Shown here: in pieces, positions 1 to 9,206 of the stretch
How the letters are laid out: every line of letters begins with the position of its first letter
Position numbering within the stretch: the stretch's first letter is position 1
Assembly: GCF_003751635.1 (NCBI RefSeq)
Contig: NZ_RJVI01000001.1
Span: 1,032,726-1,096,725 of the forward strand
Direction: 5' to 3'
Source: Inmirania thermothiophila
Lineage (GTDB): Bacteria > Pseudomonadota > Gammaproteobacteria > DSM-100275
Length of the DNA stretch: 64,000 nucleotides
The notes under the pieces: generated by a model
The model's input: only the letters and a program-made list of their open reading frames with translations
Told to the model about the DNA's origin: nothing
The model's database searches: none
Translations under genes and position numbers: made by a program

Positions 1-1
1 C

Positions 2-670
2 GGCGACAACGACAACCTCGCCGCGCTGGTGGCCAACCTGGTGGAGGCCGAGGTGCTGGTGATCCTCACCGACCAGGAGGGGCTGCACGAGCGCGACCCG
101 CGCCGCGACCCCCAGGCCCCGGTGGTGGAGGAGCGTGCGGTGGGGGATCCCGCCCTCGACGCCATGGCCTCGGGCGACGGCGGCGCCCTCGGCCGCGGCG
201 GCATGGCGACCAAGCTCGCCGCCGCCCGTCGCGCCGCCCGCTCCGGGACCGCCACGGTGATCGCCAGCGGCCGCCGCGAGGGGGTCCTGCGCGCCGTCGC
301 CGCGGGCGAGCGGATCGGCACCCTGCTGGTGCCGGACCAGGAGCCGGTGGCGGCGCGCAAGCGCTGGCTCGCGGGGCAGCTCCGGGTCGCCGGGCGGCTG
401 CACCTCGACGCCGGCGCCGTGCGGGTGCTGCGGGAGGCGGGGCGCAGCCTCCTGCCCGTGGGGGTGCACGGGGTGGAGGGGCGGTTCCGGCGCGGCGAGC
501 TGGTGGCCTGCCTCGACCCCGAGGGGCGCGAGGTGGCGCGGGGGCTGGTCAACTACGACGCCGACGAGGTGCGCCGGATCATGGGGCAGCCGAGCTCGCG
601 CATCGAGGCCATCCTGGGCTACGTGGACGAGCCCGAGCTCATCCACCGCGACAACCTCGTCCTCGTCTGA
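2..670 (+). CDS. proB: Glutamate 5-kinase, C-terminal part (5' end outside window)
   Basis: This is the 3' part of the ATP-dependent kinase that phosphorylates glutamate, the first step of proline synthesis in the cytoplasm. The frame is open from the window edge, so the start lies upstream. The visible part opens with [11 protein letters not shown], the conserved GDND(x)LAA segment of the amino-acid-kinase fold. It continues with [16 protein letters not shown], the ADP-binding region, and a [10 protein letters not shown] segment. The last 90 or so residues (roughly 375-660) look like the C-terminal PUA domain typical of bacterial ProB. It converges on rpsT, with a GC-rich hairpin between the two stops. 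Identification is firm; only the N-terminal half is missing. Confidence 0.95.
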   Translation, partial: GDNDNLAALVANLVEAEVLVILTDQEGLHERDPRRDPQAPVVEERAVGDPALDAMASGDGGALGRGGMATKLAAARRAARSGTATVIASGRREGVLRAVAAGERIGTLLVPDQEPVAARKRWLAGQLRVAGRLHLDAGAVRVLREAGRSLLPVGVHGVEGRFRRGELVACLDPEGREVARGLVNYDADEVRRIMGQPSSRIEAILGYVDEPELIHRDNLVLV

Positions 671-686
671 GGGGGGCCAAAGCAAG

Positions 687-715
687 CCGCCCGCACCGGC
701 GCGCGGTGCGGGCGG
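687..715. terminator. GC-rich hairpin between convergent proB and rpsT
   Basis: An 11-bp perfect stem pairs 687-697 with 705-715 around a 7-base loop. It lies between the proB stop (670) and the rpsT stop (740). No T-tract follows on either strand, so it is only a candidate bidirectional terminator or transcript-end stabiliser. Confidence 0.4.
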
Positions 716-739
716 GCGCGGCGGCGAGGCGTGGGCGGC

Positions 740-1024
740 TCAGGCGCCGGCCGACTGCTGCTCGCCGAGGGCCTTGATGTGGCGGTTGAGCCGGCTCTTG
801 TGACGGGCCGCCTTGTTCTTGTGGATCAGCCCCTTGGCCGCCATGCGGTCGATCACGGGCACCGCCGCCCGGTAGGCCTCGCGGGCGCGCTCGAGGTCGC
901 CGGCCTGGACGGCGCGGTAGACCTTCTTGATGTAGGTGCGGACCATCGAGCGCAGGCTGGCGTTGTGCCGGCGGCGCTTCTCCGCCTGGCGGGCGCGCTT
1001 TCTCGCTGACCGGGTGTTGGCCAA
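740..1024 (-). CDS. rpsT: 30S ribosomal protein S20
   Basis: Small basic protein of 94 residues that binds 16S rRNA early in 30S assembly. The sequence starts [20 protein letters not shown] and continues with [13 protein letters not shown] and a [18 protein letters not shown] block, the standard S20 pattern and full length. A strong sigma-70 promoter lies just upstream at 1066-1094. It is divergent from murJ and convergent with proB, as often seen around rpsT in gammaproteobacteria. E. coli S20 represses its own translation; no specific element for that could be identified here. Confidence 0.97.
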   Translation of the reverse strand: MANTRSARKRARQAEKRRRHNASLRSMVRTYIKKVYRAVQAGDLERAREAYRAAVPVIDRMAAKGLIHKNKAARHKSRLNRHIKALGEQQSAGA

Positions 1025-1065
1025 GGCCGTCTCTCCTGCTGGTCGTCCCGAACGAAAGGCCGCAT

Positions 1066-1094
1066 ACTATGCGGATTCTCCCGGGCCGTGTCAA
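1066..1094 (-). promoter_or_regulatory. Sigma-70 promoter for rpsT
   Basis: Reading the minus strand, a perfect -35 box TTGACA (1089-1094) is followed after exactly 17 bases by CATAGT (1066-1071), a 4/6 match to TATAAT. Transcription would start about 35 bases before the rpsT start codon. The -35 box overlaps the GTG at 1088, which argues against that GTG being the murJ start. Confidence 0.65.
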
Positions 1095-1129
1095 CGCGCG
1101 CGAGGGGCGCGCAGGGGGATCGCTCGCCG

Positions 1130-2671
1130 GTGGGACGGGATCTTGCGCGCTCCACCGCCGTGGTGGGGGGGATGACGCTCATCTCGCGCGTGCTGGGGTT
1201 CGCGCGCGACGTCACCATCGCGGCCCTGTTCGGCGCCGGTCCGGCCACCGACGCCTTCTTCGTCGCCTTCAAGATCCCCAACTTCTTCCGCCGCATGTTC
1301 GCCGAGGGGGCCTTCTCGCAGGCCTTCGTGCCGGTGCTGGCGGAGTACCGCACGCACCGGCCCGAGGCGGTGCGGGCGCTGGTGGGGCGCGTCGCCGGCA
1401 CCCTGGGGGCCTTTCTCCTCGCGCTGACGGTGCTGGCGCTGGTGGCGGCGCCGGCGGTGGTGGCGCTCTTCGCGCCGGGCTTTGCCGCCGACCCCGGGCG
1501 GCGCGGGCTCGCCGCCGCGCTCCTGCGCCTGACCTTTCCCTACCTACCCCTCATCGCCCTCACGGCCCTCGCCGCCGGGGTCCTCAACACCTGGGGCCGC
1601 TTCGCGGTGCCCGCGGCGACGCCGGTGCTGCTCAACCTCTCGCTGATCGGCTCGGCGCTGCTCCTTGCGCCGCGGCTCGACCCCCCGGTGGCGGCGCTCG
1701 CCGTGGGCGTGCTCCTCGCCGGCCTCACCCAGCTCGCCTTCCAGCTGCCCTTTCTCGCCCGCCTCGGCCTCCTCGCCTGGCCGCGGCCGGCGCCCCGCGA
1801 CCCCGGGGTGCGGCGCATCGTCCGCCTCATGGGCCCGGCCCTCTTCGGCGCCTCGGTGACCCAGATCAACCTCCTCGTGGACACCCTGATCGCCTCCTTC
1901 CTCGTCGCCGGCAGCATCTCCTGGCTCTACTACGCCGACCGCCTGGTGGAGTTCCCGCTGGGCGTCTTCGGCATCGCCCTGGCCACGGTGGTGCTGCCGC
2001 AGCTCGCCCGCCACCACGCCGCCGGCCGCGCCGACGCCTACGGCGCCACCCTGGACTGGGCGCTGCGCTGGGTCGCGCTGATCACGGTGCCTGCGGCGGC
2101 GGGGCTGGCGGCGCTGGCGGGCCCGATGCTCGCGACCCTTTTCCAGTACCGGGCCTTCGGCGGGCAGGACGTGGAGATGGCGGCGCGGGCACTGGTGGCC
2201 TATGCCGCGGGGCTGCCGGGCTTCGTCCTCGTCAAGGTGGCGGCACCGGGCTTCTACGCCCGCCAGGACACGCGCACGCCGGTGCGGGTGGCGCTGGTGG
2301 CGGTGGCGGTGAATCTCGCCCTCAGCCTCGCCCTGGTGCTGCCCCTGGCCCACGCCGGGCTGGCCGCGGCGACCTCGGCCGCGGCCAGCGTCAACGGGCT
2401 CGCCCTGGTGTGGCTGCTGCGCCGCCAGGGGCACTACCGGCCGGGCCCGGGCTGGCGGCGCCTGGGGCTGCAGGTGGCGGCGGCGACGGCGGCGATGACG
2501 GGGGTGGTGGCGGCCGGCGCCGGACCGCTCGAGGCGTGGCTCGCCCTGGATGCGGGCGGGCGGGCGCTGCGCCTCGCCCTCTGGATCGGGCTCGGGGCCG
2601 CGGTCTACGGCCTCGTGCTGTGGGTCCTGGGGCTTCGGCCGGCGGCGCTGCGCGCCCCCGCGGCGGCCTGA
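1130..2671 (+). CDS. murJ: Lipid II flippase MurJ (MviN)
   Basis: Integral inner-membrane protein of the MOP superfamily that moves lipid II across the membrane for peptidoglycan synthesis. The N-terminus carries the family segment RSTAVVGGMTLISRVLGFAR followed by DVTIAALFG and FKIPNFFRRMFAEGAFSQAFVP. Many hydrophobic segments run to the end. I chose the GTG at 1130 (513 residues, close to the usual 510 or so). A purine-rich AGGGGGA lies 10 bases upstream, and the alternative GTG at 1088 has no ribosome site and overlaps the rpsT promoter. The 1088 start would add 14 residues. ribF follows 52 bases downstream. Confidence 0.93.
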   Translation: MGRDLARSTAVVGGMTLISRVLGFARDVTIAALFGAGPATDAFFVAFKIPNFFRRMFAEGAFSQAFVPVLAEYRTHRPEAVRALVGRVAGTLGAFLLALTVLALVAAPAVVALFAPGFAADPGRRGLAAALLRLTFPYLPLIALTALAAGVLNTWGRFAVPAATPVLLNLSLIGSALLLAPRLDPPVAALAVGVLLAGLTQLAFQLPFLARLGLLAWPRPAPRDPGVRRIVRLMGPALFGASVTQINLLVDTLIASFLVAGSISWLYYADRLVEFPLGVFGIALATVVLPQLARHHAAGRADAYGATLDWALRWVALITVPAAAGLAALAGPMLATLFQYRAFGGQDVEMAARALVAYAAGLPGFVLVKVAAPGFYARQDTRTPVRVALVAVAVNLALSLALVLPLAHAGLAAATSAAASVNGLALVWLLRRQGHYRPGPGWRRLGLQVAAATAAMTGVVAAGAGPLEAWLALDAGGRALRLALWIGLGAAVYGLVLWVLGLRPAALRAPAAA

Positions 2672-2696
2672 AGCGGCCCGCGAACTCCCGTATAAT
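2668..2696 (+). promoter_or_regulatory. Promoter ahead of ribF
   Basis: A perfect -10 hexamer TATAAT lies at 2691-2696, with a weak -35 (CTGAAG, 2668-2673) at 17-base spacing. It sits across the murJ stop and 27 bases upstream of the ribF start, so ribF-ileS-lspA probably has its own promoter. Confidence 0.6.
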
Positions 2697-2723
2697 CGGC
2701 CCCTTTCCGGTCGCGGCGGTGCC

Positions 2724-3665
2724 ATGGAACTCATACGCGGACACTACAGCCTGCGTCCCCGGCACCGGGGGTGCGTCGCCACCATCGGCAAGTTCGACGG
2801 CGTCCACCTGGGCCACCAGGCGGTGCTCGGGCAGGTGGCGGAGAAGGCGGCGGAGCTGGGGCTGCCCGCGGTGGTGGTCACCTTCGAGCCGCTGCCCGAG
2901 GAGTACTTCGCGCCCGGCGAGGCGCCGCCGCGGCTCACCACCCTGCGGGAGAAGCTCAAGGCGCTGGCGCGCTTCGGCGTGCAGCGGGTGCTGTGCCTGC
3001 GCTTCAACCCGGGCCTTGCGGCGATGGAGGCGGAGGCCTTCATCGACGAGGTGCTGGTGGCGGGACTGGGGGTGCGCTACCTGGTGGTGGGCGACGACTT
3101 CCGCTTCGGCCGCGGCCGGCGTGGCGACTTCGCCATGCTGGAGCGGGCGGGGGCGCGGCACGGCTTCGCCGTGGCGCGGATGCACACGGTGCAGCTCGGC
3201 GGGCGGCGGGTGAGCTCGACGCGGGTGCGCGAGGCCCTCGCCGCCGGCGACATGGAGCTTGTGCAGGAGCTGCTGGGGCGGCCCTACCGCATCAGCGGCC
3301 GGGTCATGCCCGGGGACCGGCGCGGGCGCAGCATCGGCTTCCCCACCGCGAACGTGCCGCTGCGGCGCAAGGTGGCCCCGCTGCGGGGCGTCTACGCGGT
3401 GGAGGTCTTCGGCCTCGAGCACGAGCCGCTGTCGGGGGTGGCCAACGTCGGCAGCCGGCCCACGGTGGGCGGCGGCGCGGTGCTGCTGGAGGTGCATCTG
3501 TTCGACTTCGCCGGCGACATCTACCGGCGGGTCATCCACGTGGACTTCCTGCACAAGCTGCGCGAGGAGCGCCGCTTCGCCTCGCTGGCGGCGCTCAAGG
3601 CGCAGATCGCGCAGGACGCCCGGCAGGCGCGGGCCTACCTCGCGGCGGTGCGGGCGGGGGCCTGA
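2724..3665 (+). CDS. ribF: Bifunctional riboflavin kinase / FAD synthetase
   Basis: Makes FMN from riboflavin and then FAD, in the cytoplasm. The N-terminal adenylyltransferase half shows the nucleotidyl-transferase motif GKFDGVHLGHQ (about residues 23-33), VTFEPLPEEYF, and the VVGDDFRFGRGRRGD segment. The C-terminal kinase half has RRGRSIGFPTANV, GVYAV, GVANVGSRPTVGG and HVDFLHKLREERRF. Length is 313 residues, as expected. The ATG at 2724 starts the family-typical MELIRG segment. Gene order murJ-ribF-ileS-lspA is the classic gammaproteobacterial arrangement. Confidence 0.97.
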   Translation: MELIRGHYSLRPRHRGCVATIGKFDGVHLGHQAVLGQVAEKAAELGLPAVVVTFEPLPEEYFAPGEAPPRLTTLREKLKALARFGVQRVLCLRFNPGLAAMEAEAFIDEVLVAGLGVRYLVVGDDFRFGRGRRGDFAMLERAGARHGFAVARMHTVQLGGRRVSSTRVREALAAGDMELVQELLGRPYRISGRVMPGDRRGRSIGFPTANVPLRRKVAPLRGVYAVEVFGLEHEPLSGVANVGSRPTVGGGAVLLEVHLFDFAGDIYRRVIHVDFLHKLREERRFASLAALKAQIAQDARQARAYLAAVRAGA

Positions 3666-3698
3666 GCGGGCCGGACGAACCCGGGAGAAGAGGGGCCG

Positions 3699-6518
3699 AT
3701 GGCGGACTACAAGGACACGCTGAACCTTCCCAGGACCGAATTCCCCATGCGCGCCAACCTGCCGCGGCGCGAGCCCGAGATCCTCGCGCGCTGGGAGGCG
3801 ATGGGGCTGTATGCGCGCGTGCGCGAGGCGCGGCGGGGGCGGCCGAAGTTCATCCTCCACGACGGGCCGCCCTACGCCAACGGCGCGATCCATATCGGCC
3901 ACGCCGTGAACAAGGTCCTCAAGGACATCATCAACAAGTCGCGCCTGCTCGCCGGCTACGACGTCCCCTACGTGCCGGGCTGGGACTGCCACGGCCTGCC
4001 CATCGAGCTGCACGTGGAGCGCGAGATCGGCAAGGCGGGCGAGGCGGTGGATCCCCGCACCTTCCGCCGGGCCTGCCGCGCCTACGCCGCCGAGCAGGTG
4101 GAGCGGCAGAAGCGCGACTTCAAGCGCCTCGGCGTCTTCGGCGACTGGGAGCGGCCCTATCTCACCATGGATTTCCGCTGCGAGGCCGACATCGTGCGCG
4201 CGCTCGGGCGCGTCATCGCCAACGGCCACGTGGTGCGCGGCGCCAAGCCCGTGCACTGGTGCGCCGAGTGCCGCTCGGCCCTCGCGGAGGCGGAGGTGGA
4301 GTACGAGGAGCGCACCTCGCCCGCCATCGACGTGCGCTTCGCCGCCGTCGATGCGGCGGCCTTCGCCGCGCGCTGCGGCGCCGTCGACGAGGAGGCGCCG
4401 CTCGCGGTGCCCATCTGGACCACCACCCCCTGGACCCTGCCCGCCAATCAGGCGGTGGCGCTGCACCCCGAGGTGGACTACGTCCTCGTCGCGGCCGAGA
4501 TCGGCGGGCGGCGCGAGCGGCTGCTCCTCGCCGAGGCCCTGGCCGGCGCGGCGCTCGCACGCTACGGCGCCGACCGCCACGAGGTCCTCGGACGCTGCAA
4601 GGGGGCGGCGCTGGAGGGGCTGCGCCTGCGTCACCCCTTCCAGGCGCGCGAGGTCCCGGTGATCCTCGGCGAGCACGTCACCGTGGAGGCCGGCACCGGC
4701 GCGGTGCACACCGCCCCGGGCCACGGCCAGGAGGACTTCGAGGTGGGCCGGCGCTACGGCCTGCCGGTGGACAACCCGGTGGGCGACGACGGCCGCTTCC
4801 TCCCCGGCACGGAGCTCTTCGCCGGCGAGTTCGTCTTCGAGGCCAACGACCACGTGGTGGAGGTCCTGCGCGCGCGCGGCGCGCTCCTGGCCCACGAGCC
4901 GATCCGGCACAGCTACCCGCACTGCTGGCGCCACAAGACGCCCATCATCTTCCGCGCCACGCCGCAGTGGTTCATCGCCATGGACCGCAAGGGGCTGCGC
5001 GAGGCCGCCCTCGAGGCCATCCGCGGGGTGCGCTGGACCCCGGCCTGGGGCGAGTCGCGCATCGCCTCCATGGTGGCGACGCGCCCGGACTGGTGCATCT
5101 CGCGCCAGCGCTCCTGGGGCGTGCCCATCGCGCTCTTCGTCCACCGCGAGCACGGCGCGCTCCATCCGCGCACCCCGGAGCTCATCGAGGCCGTCGCGCG
5201 GCGCATCGAGGAGGCCGGCATCGACGCCTGGTACGACCTCGACCCGGCGGAGCTGCTGGGCGAGGAGGCGGCGGACTACGTCAAGGTGGACGACGCCCTC
5301 GACGTCTGGTTCGACTCCGGCGTCACCCACTACACGGTGCTGGAGCAGCGCGAGGAGCTGGGCTTCCCGGCCGATCTCTACCTCGAGGGCTCGGACCAGC
5401 ACCGCGGCTGGTTCCAGAGCTCGCTCCTCGCCTCGGTGGCGATGAACGGCGTCGCCCCCTACCGCGGGGTCCTCACCCACGGCTTCACCGTGGACGCCCA
5501 GGGGCGCAAGATGTCCAAGTCCCTGGGCAACGTCATCGCCCCCCAGGCGGTCATGGACCGCCTCGGTGCCGATGTGCTGCGGCTGTGGGTGGCGGCCACC
5601 GACTACCGCGGCGACATGGGGGTCTCGGACGAGATCCTCGACCGCATGGCCGATGCCTACCGGCGCATCCGCAACACCGCGCGCTTCCTCCTCGGCAACC
5701 TCCACGACTTCGACCCCGCGCGCGACGCGGTGCCGGTGGCCGAGCTCGTGGCCCTCGACCGCTGGGCCCTGGAGCGCACCCGCGCCCTGCAGGAGGAGGT
5801 GGTGCGGGCCTACGAGGCCTACGAGTTCCACCACATCTACCAGCGCGTGCACAACTTCTGCACCGTCGATCTGGGCAGCTTCTACCTCGACGTGCTCAAG
5901 GACCGCCTCTACACGGCGAAGGCCGCCGGGCACGCCCGCCGCTCGGCGCAGACCGTCCTTCACCACATCGCCGAGGCCATGGTGCGGTGGCTCGCGCCGA
6001 TCCTGAGCTTCACCGCCGAGGAGATCTGGCACCACCTGCCGGGCGAGCGCGCCGAGAGCGTCTTCCTCGCCACCTGGCACGAGATCCCCGTGGGACCGGC
6101 CGCCGACGAGGCCCTCGGCGAGCGGCTGTGGCAGGAGGTGCTGGCGCTGCGGGACGAGGTGGCGCGGGCCATCGAGCGGGCGCGCAACGCCGACGAGGTG
6201 GGCTCCTCGCTGGAGGCCGAGGTGGATCTCTACCTCGCCCCCGAGCGGCTGGAGCGGCTGGCCCCGGCCGGCGACGAGCTGCGCTTCGCCTTCCTGGTCT
6301 CGGCGCTGCGCCTGCATCCCCTGGAGCAGGCCCCCGACGAGGCCGCGCCCGGCGCGCTGGCGGGCGTGCGGGTGCACGTGCGGCGAAGCCCCCACCCCAA
6401 GTGCGTGCGCTGCTGGCACCGGCGGCCCGACGTGGGGGCCGATCCGGCCCACCCGGCGCTGTGCGGGCGCTGCGTGGAGAACGTCGCCGGCGCCGGCGAG
6501 CGGCGCCGCGTGGCCTGA
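3699..6518 (+). CDS. ileS: Isoleucyl-tRNA synthetase
   Basis: Class I aminoacyl-tRNA synthetase that charges tRNA-Ile and edits misacylated valine. It has 939 residues, the E. coli-type length. HIGH is at 65-68 and KMSKS at about 604-608. An editing (CP1) insertion lies between them with a [12 protein letters not shown] segment. The extreme C-terminus carries a zinc site with two CxxC pairs (CVRC and CGRC). ribF ends 33 bases upstream and lspA begins 15 bases downstream, so the genes are probably co-transcribed. The usual purine-rich ribosome site (GAGAAGAGGGG) precedes the ATG. Confidence 0.98.
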   Translation: MADYKDTLNLPRTEFPMRANLPRREPEILARWEAMGLYARVREARRGRPKFILHDGPPYANGAIHIGHAVNKVLKDIINKSRLLAGYDVPYVPGWDCHGLPIELHVEREIGKAGEAVDPRTFRRACRAYAAEQVERQKRDFKRLGVFGDWERPYLTMDFRCEADIVRALGRVIANGHVVRGAKPVHWCAECRSALAEAEVEYEERTSPAIDVRFAAVDAAAFAARCGAVDEEAPLAVPIWTTTPWTLPANQAVALHPEVDYVLVAAEIGGRRERLLLAEALAGAALARYGADRHEVLGRCKGAALEGLRLRHPFQAREVPVILGEHVTVEAGTGAVHTAPGHGQEDFEVGRRYGLPVDNPVGDDGRFLPGTELFAGEFVFEANDHVVEVLRARGALLAHEPIRHSYPHCWRHKTPIIFRATPQWFIAMDRKGLREAALEAIRGVRWTPAWGESRIASMVATRPDWCISRQRSWGVPIALFVHREHGALHPRTPELIEAVARRIEEAGIDAWYDLDPAELLGEEAADYVKVDDALDVWFDSGVTHYTVLEQREELGFPADLYLEGSDQHRGWFQSSLLASVAMNGVAPYRGVLTHGFTVDAQGRKMSKSLGNVIAPQAVMDRLGADVLRLWVAATDYRGDMGVSDEILDRMADAYRRIRNTARFLLGNLHDFDPARDAVPVAELVALDRWALERTRALQEEVVRAYEAYEFHHIYQRVHNFCTVDLGSFYLDVLKDRLYTAKAAGHARRSAQTVLHHIAEAMVRWLAPILSFTAEEIWHHLPGERAESVFLATWHEIPVGPAADEALGERLWQEVLALRDEVARAIERARNADEVGSSLEAEVDLYLAPERLERLAPAGDELRFAFLVSALRLHPLEQAPDEAAPGALAGVRVHVRRSPHPKCVRCWHRRPDVGADPAHPALCGRCVENVAGAGERRRVA

Positions 6519-6533
6519 GGCGCGGCGGCGCCC

Positions 6534-7040
6534 GTGACCTGGAGCGGCGAGCGCATCCTGTGGCTTGCCACCGCGGCCATGGTGGTGCTGCTGGACCAGG
6601 CCGCCAAGGTGCTGGCGACGCTGCTGCTCGCGCCCGGCGAGGCGGTGGCGGTGGCGCCGGTGCTGAACCTCGTCCTCGTCCGCAACGAGGGGGCGGCCTT
6701 CTCGCTGCTGCGCGAGGCCGGCGGCTGGCAGCGCTGGCTCCTCGCCGCGGTGGCGGCGGCGGTCTCGCTCCTGCTCCTGCGCTGGCTGCTGCGGCTCGAG
6801 GCGGGGCACAGGGCCGAGGGGCTGGGGCTTGCGCTGGTCCTCGGCGGCGCCGTCGGCAACCTCGCCGACCGGCTCCGTCTGGGGCACGTCGTGGACTTCC
6901 TGGACCTGCACTGGCGGGGCTGGCACTGGCCGGCCTTCAACCTCGCCGACGCCGCCATCACCGCCGGCGTGGCGGTGCTGTTGGGGTGCGAGCTCTTCAG
7001 GCGATCCAGCCGCCGAGGGTCAGCAGCGCCACCGCCGTGA
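6534..7040 (+). CDS. lspA: Prolipoprotein signal peptidase (signal peptidase II)
   Basis: Inner-membrane aspartyl protease that cleaves lipoprotein signal peptides after lipid modification. The family blocks are all present: LLDQAAKVLA, VLVRNEGAAFSLL, GGAVGNLADRLRLGHVVDFLDLH with the first catalytic aspartate, and FNLADAAITAGV with the second. There are four hydrophobic segments in 168 residues. The start is a GTG 15 bases after ileS. The last 44 bases overlap the 3' end of convergent ampE. The fkpB-ispH genes that commonly follow lspA in gammaproteobacteria are absent here. Confidence 0.95.
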   Translation: MTWSGERILWLATAAMVVLLDQAAKVLATLLLAPGEAVAVAPVLNLVLVRNEGAAFSLLREAGGWQRWLLAAVAAAVSLLLLRWLLRLEAGHRAEGLGLALVLGGAVGNLADRLRLGHVVDFLDLHWRGWHWPAFNLADAAITAGVAVLLGCELFRRSSRRGSAAPPP

Positions 7041-7854
7041 CCCAGACCACGACGGCCCGGCGCACGAGGTCGCGGGCGCGCCGCACGGCCTCGGCCGAGG
7101 GGTCCGCCGTCACCTCGCCGTCGTCGCCCACGAGGCCGAGGGCGCCGCGCCCGGTGCAGACCAGCAGCTCCTCGGTGGCCCCGCGTCCCGGGTCGGCGCT
7201 GCGGCGGGCGAAGCAGCGCCACCCCGCCAGGGTCTCGTCGAAGCTGCCGGCGAGGGCGTAGGCGAGGGCGGTGCCCCGCGCCGGCAGCCAGTCCAGCAGC
7301 CACAGGAGCCGCCGCGCGGCCTCGCGCACCTCGGCCCCGGCGGTCCCGTCCGGCGCGCGCAGCGCGAGCCACCAGGCGCAGCGGTAGAGGGCCGCGCCCA
7401 CCGGGCCGAGGACGAGGAACCAGAGCAGGGGCGCGAACAGCCGTCGCACCGCCTCCACCAGGATCGTGTCCGCGACCGTCGCCTGCGGCAGGTCCCGCCC
7501 GAGCGCGGCGGCGGCCTCGGCGGCCCCCGCCTCGTCGCCGCAGGCGCGCGCCGCGAGCCAGCCGTCCACCTCGCGCCAGAGCGGGCCGGGTCCGAGGGCG
7601 AGGGCGAGGACGAGGGCGGCGAGGAGGAGGGAGGCGAGCCCGCCGAGGAGCCCCGCGAGCAGCCACTGTGCAAGCCCCACCGCGAGGGGCAGGGGCAGGA
7701 CCAGGAGCACGGCGCGGGCGGTGGGGTCCGCCGGCCACGGCAGGCGCGCCGCGGCGCCGGCGGCGGCCGCGAGCGGGACGCGCTCGCGCCAGGCGGGCAG
7801 CCGCAGCGACCAGGCATCCGCGGCCAGGGCGGCGAGCAGGGCGATGAGGTTCAT
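6997..7854 (-). CDS. ampE: AmpE-type inner-membrane protein
   Basis: Membrane protein of unclear biochemistry encoded with AmpD; in enterobacteria it is described as an inner-membrane sensor/modulator in ampC beta-lactamase induction. The 285-residue product matches the usual length. It starts MNLIALLAALA and has hydrophobic segments near the N-terminus, the middle and the C-terminus. Family-typical stretches include ATVADTILVEAVRRLFAPLL and LDWLPARGTALAYALAGSFD. The start overlaps the ampD stop (ATGA), pointing to translational coupling. Its 3' end overlaps lspA tail to tail. Confidence 0.88.
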   Translation of the reverse strand: MNLIALLAALAADAWSLRLPAWRERVPLAAAAGAAARLPWPADPTARAVLLVLPLPLAVGLAQWLLAGLLGGLASLLLAALVLALALGPGPLWREVDGWLAARACGDEAGAAEAAAALGRDLPQATVADTILVEAVRRLFAPLLWFLVLGPVGAALYRCAWWLALRAPDGTAGAEVREAARRLLWLLDWLPARGTALAYALAGSFDETLAGWRCFARRSADPGRGATEELLVCTGRGALGLVGDDGEVTADPSAEAVRRARDLVRRAVVVWVTAVALLTLGGWIA

Positions 7855-8429
7855 GCGACGCTCCCCTCCACGTCCAGGGCGCGGCGCACCCGCACCCAGT
7901 CGAAGCCGGCGCCCGGGTCGCGCTTGCGCCCCGGCGCGATGTCGGCGTGGCCCACGATCCGGTCCGCGGTGAGGGCGGGCCATGCCCGGCGCAGGCCGGC
8001 GAGGACCGCCTCCAGGGTGTGGTACTGGACGGGCTCGAAGGGGCCCTCCTCCGGGCCCTCCAGCTCGATCCCCACCGAGTAGTCGTTGCAGCGCGGGCGG
8101 CCGCGGAAGGCGGACTCGCCCGCGTGCCAGGCCCGCTCGTGCAGGGACACGTACTGGGTCAGGCCGCCGTCGCGGTGGATGAGCAGGTGCGCCGAGACCC
8201 GCAGGTGGGCGACGGCGGCGAAGTAGGGATGGGCCGCCGGGTCGAGGCGGTTGGTGAAGAGGCGGTCGATCCAGGGGCCCCCGTACTGGCCCGGCGGGAG
8301 GCTGATGGCGTGGATCACCACCAGCTCCACGTCGCACCCGGGCGGGCGCGCGTCGCGGTTGGGGCTCGGCAGCCAGCGGGCGCCGGCGACGCGGCCGCTG
8401 GCGCGGTCCACCTCGCCGAACCGGCTCAC
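7851..8429 (-). CDS. ampD: 1,6-anhydro-N-acetylmuramyl-L-alanine amidase AmpD
   Basis: Cytoplasmic zinc amidase that cuts the stem peptide from anhydro-muropeptides during cell-wall recycling. Zinc ligands are visible at H40, H161 and D171. The catalytic Glu and Lys are visible at E122 (in YSVGIELEG) and K169 (in HADIAPGRKRDPG). These match E. coli H34, H154, D164, E116 and K162 at a constant offset. Length is 192 residues. The GTG start overlaps the stop of the CBS gene by GTGA, so ampD is translated as part of the DUF1538/PII/CBS operon, not from its own leader. Confidence 0.96.
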   Translation of the reverse strand: MSRFGEVDRASGRVAGARWLPSPNRDARPPGCDVELVVIHAISLPPGQYGGPWIDRLFTNRLDPAAHPYFAAVAHLRVSAHLLIHRDGGLTQYVSLHERAWHAGESAFRGRPRCNDYSVGIELEGPEEGPFEPVQYHTLEAVLAGLRRAWPALTADRIVGHADIAPGRKRDPGAGFDWVRVRRALDVEGSVA

Positions 8430-8839
8430 CGCGCCGCCGCCGGGCCCATGCCGCGCAGGACGAGGTCCAGGAAGGTCACGAGGCCCACCACCTCGCCGCC
8501 CTCCACCACCGGCGCCTGGGAGATGCGGAAGCGGTCGAAGAGCCGCGCGCAGTAGCGGATGTTCATGTCGGCGTCCACGGTCAGGACCGGCTTGGCCATG
8601 ACCTCGTAGACGTTGACCCGCTCGGGGGCGCGGTCGGGGGCGAGCACCTTGCGCGCGATGTCGGAGGCGAGCAGCAGCCCGTACTCGTCGTCCGGGTGGC
8701 GCTTCTTCACCACCAGCGCGGTGAGCCCGCGGCGCTGCATCCGCTCCAGCGCCGCGGCCACCGTCTCCATCCCGTCGACCCAGTCGAACTCGCGGTGCAT
8801 GACGTCGCGTACGCGCACCAGTCTCTCCTCGCGCTCCAT
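8426..8839 (-). CDS. Small CBS-pair protein of the DUF1538 operon
   Basis: A 137-residue stand-alone CBS pair. The first CBS motif includes VRDVMHREFDWVDGMETVAAALERM and LTALVVKKR. The second includes VYEVMAKPVLTVDADMNIRYCARLFDRFRISQAPVVEGGEVVGLVTFLDLV. CBS pairs usually bind adenosyl ligands and act as regulators of enzymes or transporters. Here the neighbours are two DUF1538 membrane proteins and a PII-like protein, so regulation of that putative transporter is the natural inference. It begins 13 bases after the PII-like stop and overlaps ampD by 4 bases. The ligand cannot be told from sequence. Confidence 0.88.
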   Translation of the reverse strand: MEREERLVRVRDVMHREFDWVDGMETVAAALERMQRRGLTALVVKKRHPDDEYGLLLASDIARKVLAPDRAPERVNVYEVMAKPVLTVDADMNIRYCARLFDRFRISQAPVVEGGEVVGLVTFLDLVLRGMGPAAAR

Positions 8840-8852
8840 GGCCGTGCCCCCC

Positions 8853-9203
8853 TCAGATCCGCTCCTCCACCACCTGCGACAGCGCGCTCACCTGGTGGCT
8901 CACCCCCACCGCATCCTCCACGTCCAGGAGGAAGGCGATGCCCGTGCCGGGCTTGCTGTCGAACTCGCCGACGCGGGCGATGGTCTCGAGGATCTTCCGC
9001 GCCAGGTGCTCCTCCACGAGGAAGAGGACGGCGTCGCGCTGGGTCTCCAGGCTCAGCCCGAAGAAGGTCTTGGGCTGGCGCAGCCCCTCGCCGCGGGCGT
9101 TGGCGATGACCGTGCAGCCGGTGGCGCCGGCCTCGCGCGCCGCCTCCATCACCTCGTCGGTCTTGTGGTCCTCCACCAGCGCGATGATGAGCTTGAAGTG
9201 CAT
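8853..9203 (-). CDS. PII-like signalling protein
   Basis: 116-residue protein with the ferredoxin-like PII layout. It has a first strand MHFKLIIALV, a GATGCTVIANARGEG segment before the T-loop (about residues 38-57), and VLFLVEEHLARKILETIARVG. A C-terminal SKPGTGIAFLLDVEDAVGV replaces the canonical GKIGDGKIFV segment. The T-loop (RGEGLRQPKTFFGLSLETQR) has no tyrosine, so GlnB-style uridylylation at Tyr51 is not expected. It sits 3 bases after the second DUF1538 gene and precedes the CBS gene. Inference: it senses a nucleotide or small effector and gates the DUF1538 transporter, much as GlnK gates AmtB. Confidence 0.85.
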   Translation of the reverse strand: MHFKLIIALVEDHKTDEVMEAAREAGATGCTVIANARGEGLRQPKTFFGLSLETQRDAVLFLVEEHLARKILETIARVGEFDSKPGTGIAFLLDVEDAVGVSHQVSALSQVVEERI

Positions 9204-9206
9204 GGC

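Noticed and set aside
1088-1129. Upstream GTG start for murJ
   Set aside because: Lacks a ribosome site, overlaps the rpsT -35 box, and adds residues not typical of MurJ.
2391-6926. Open frame of about 1500 codons on the minus strand opposite murJ-ribF-ileS-lspA
   Set aside because: It is a shadow of high G+C coding DNA. Composition is His/Arg/Glu/Gly/Val-rich with no domain, and the plus strand holds well-known genes.
2771-7261. Long plus-strand frame overlapping ribF, ileS and lspA
   Set aside because: Ala/Gly/Arg-rich low-complexity translation in another frame of real genes.
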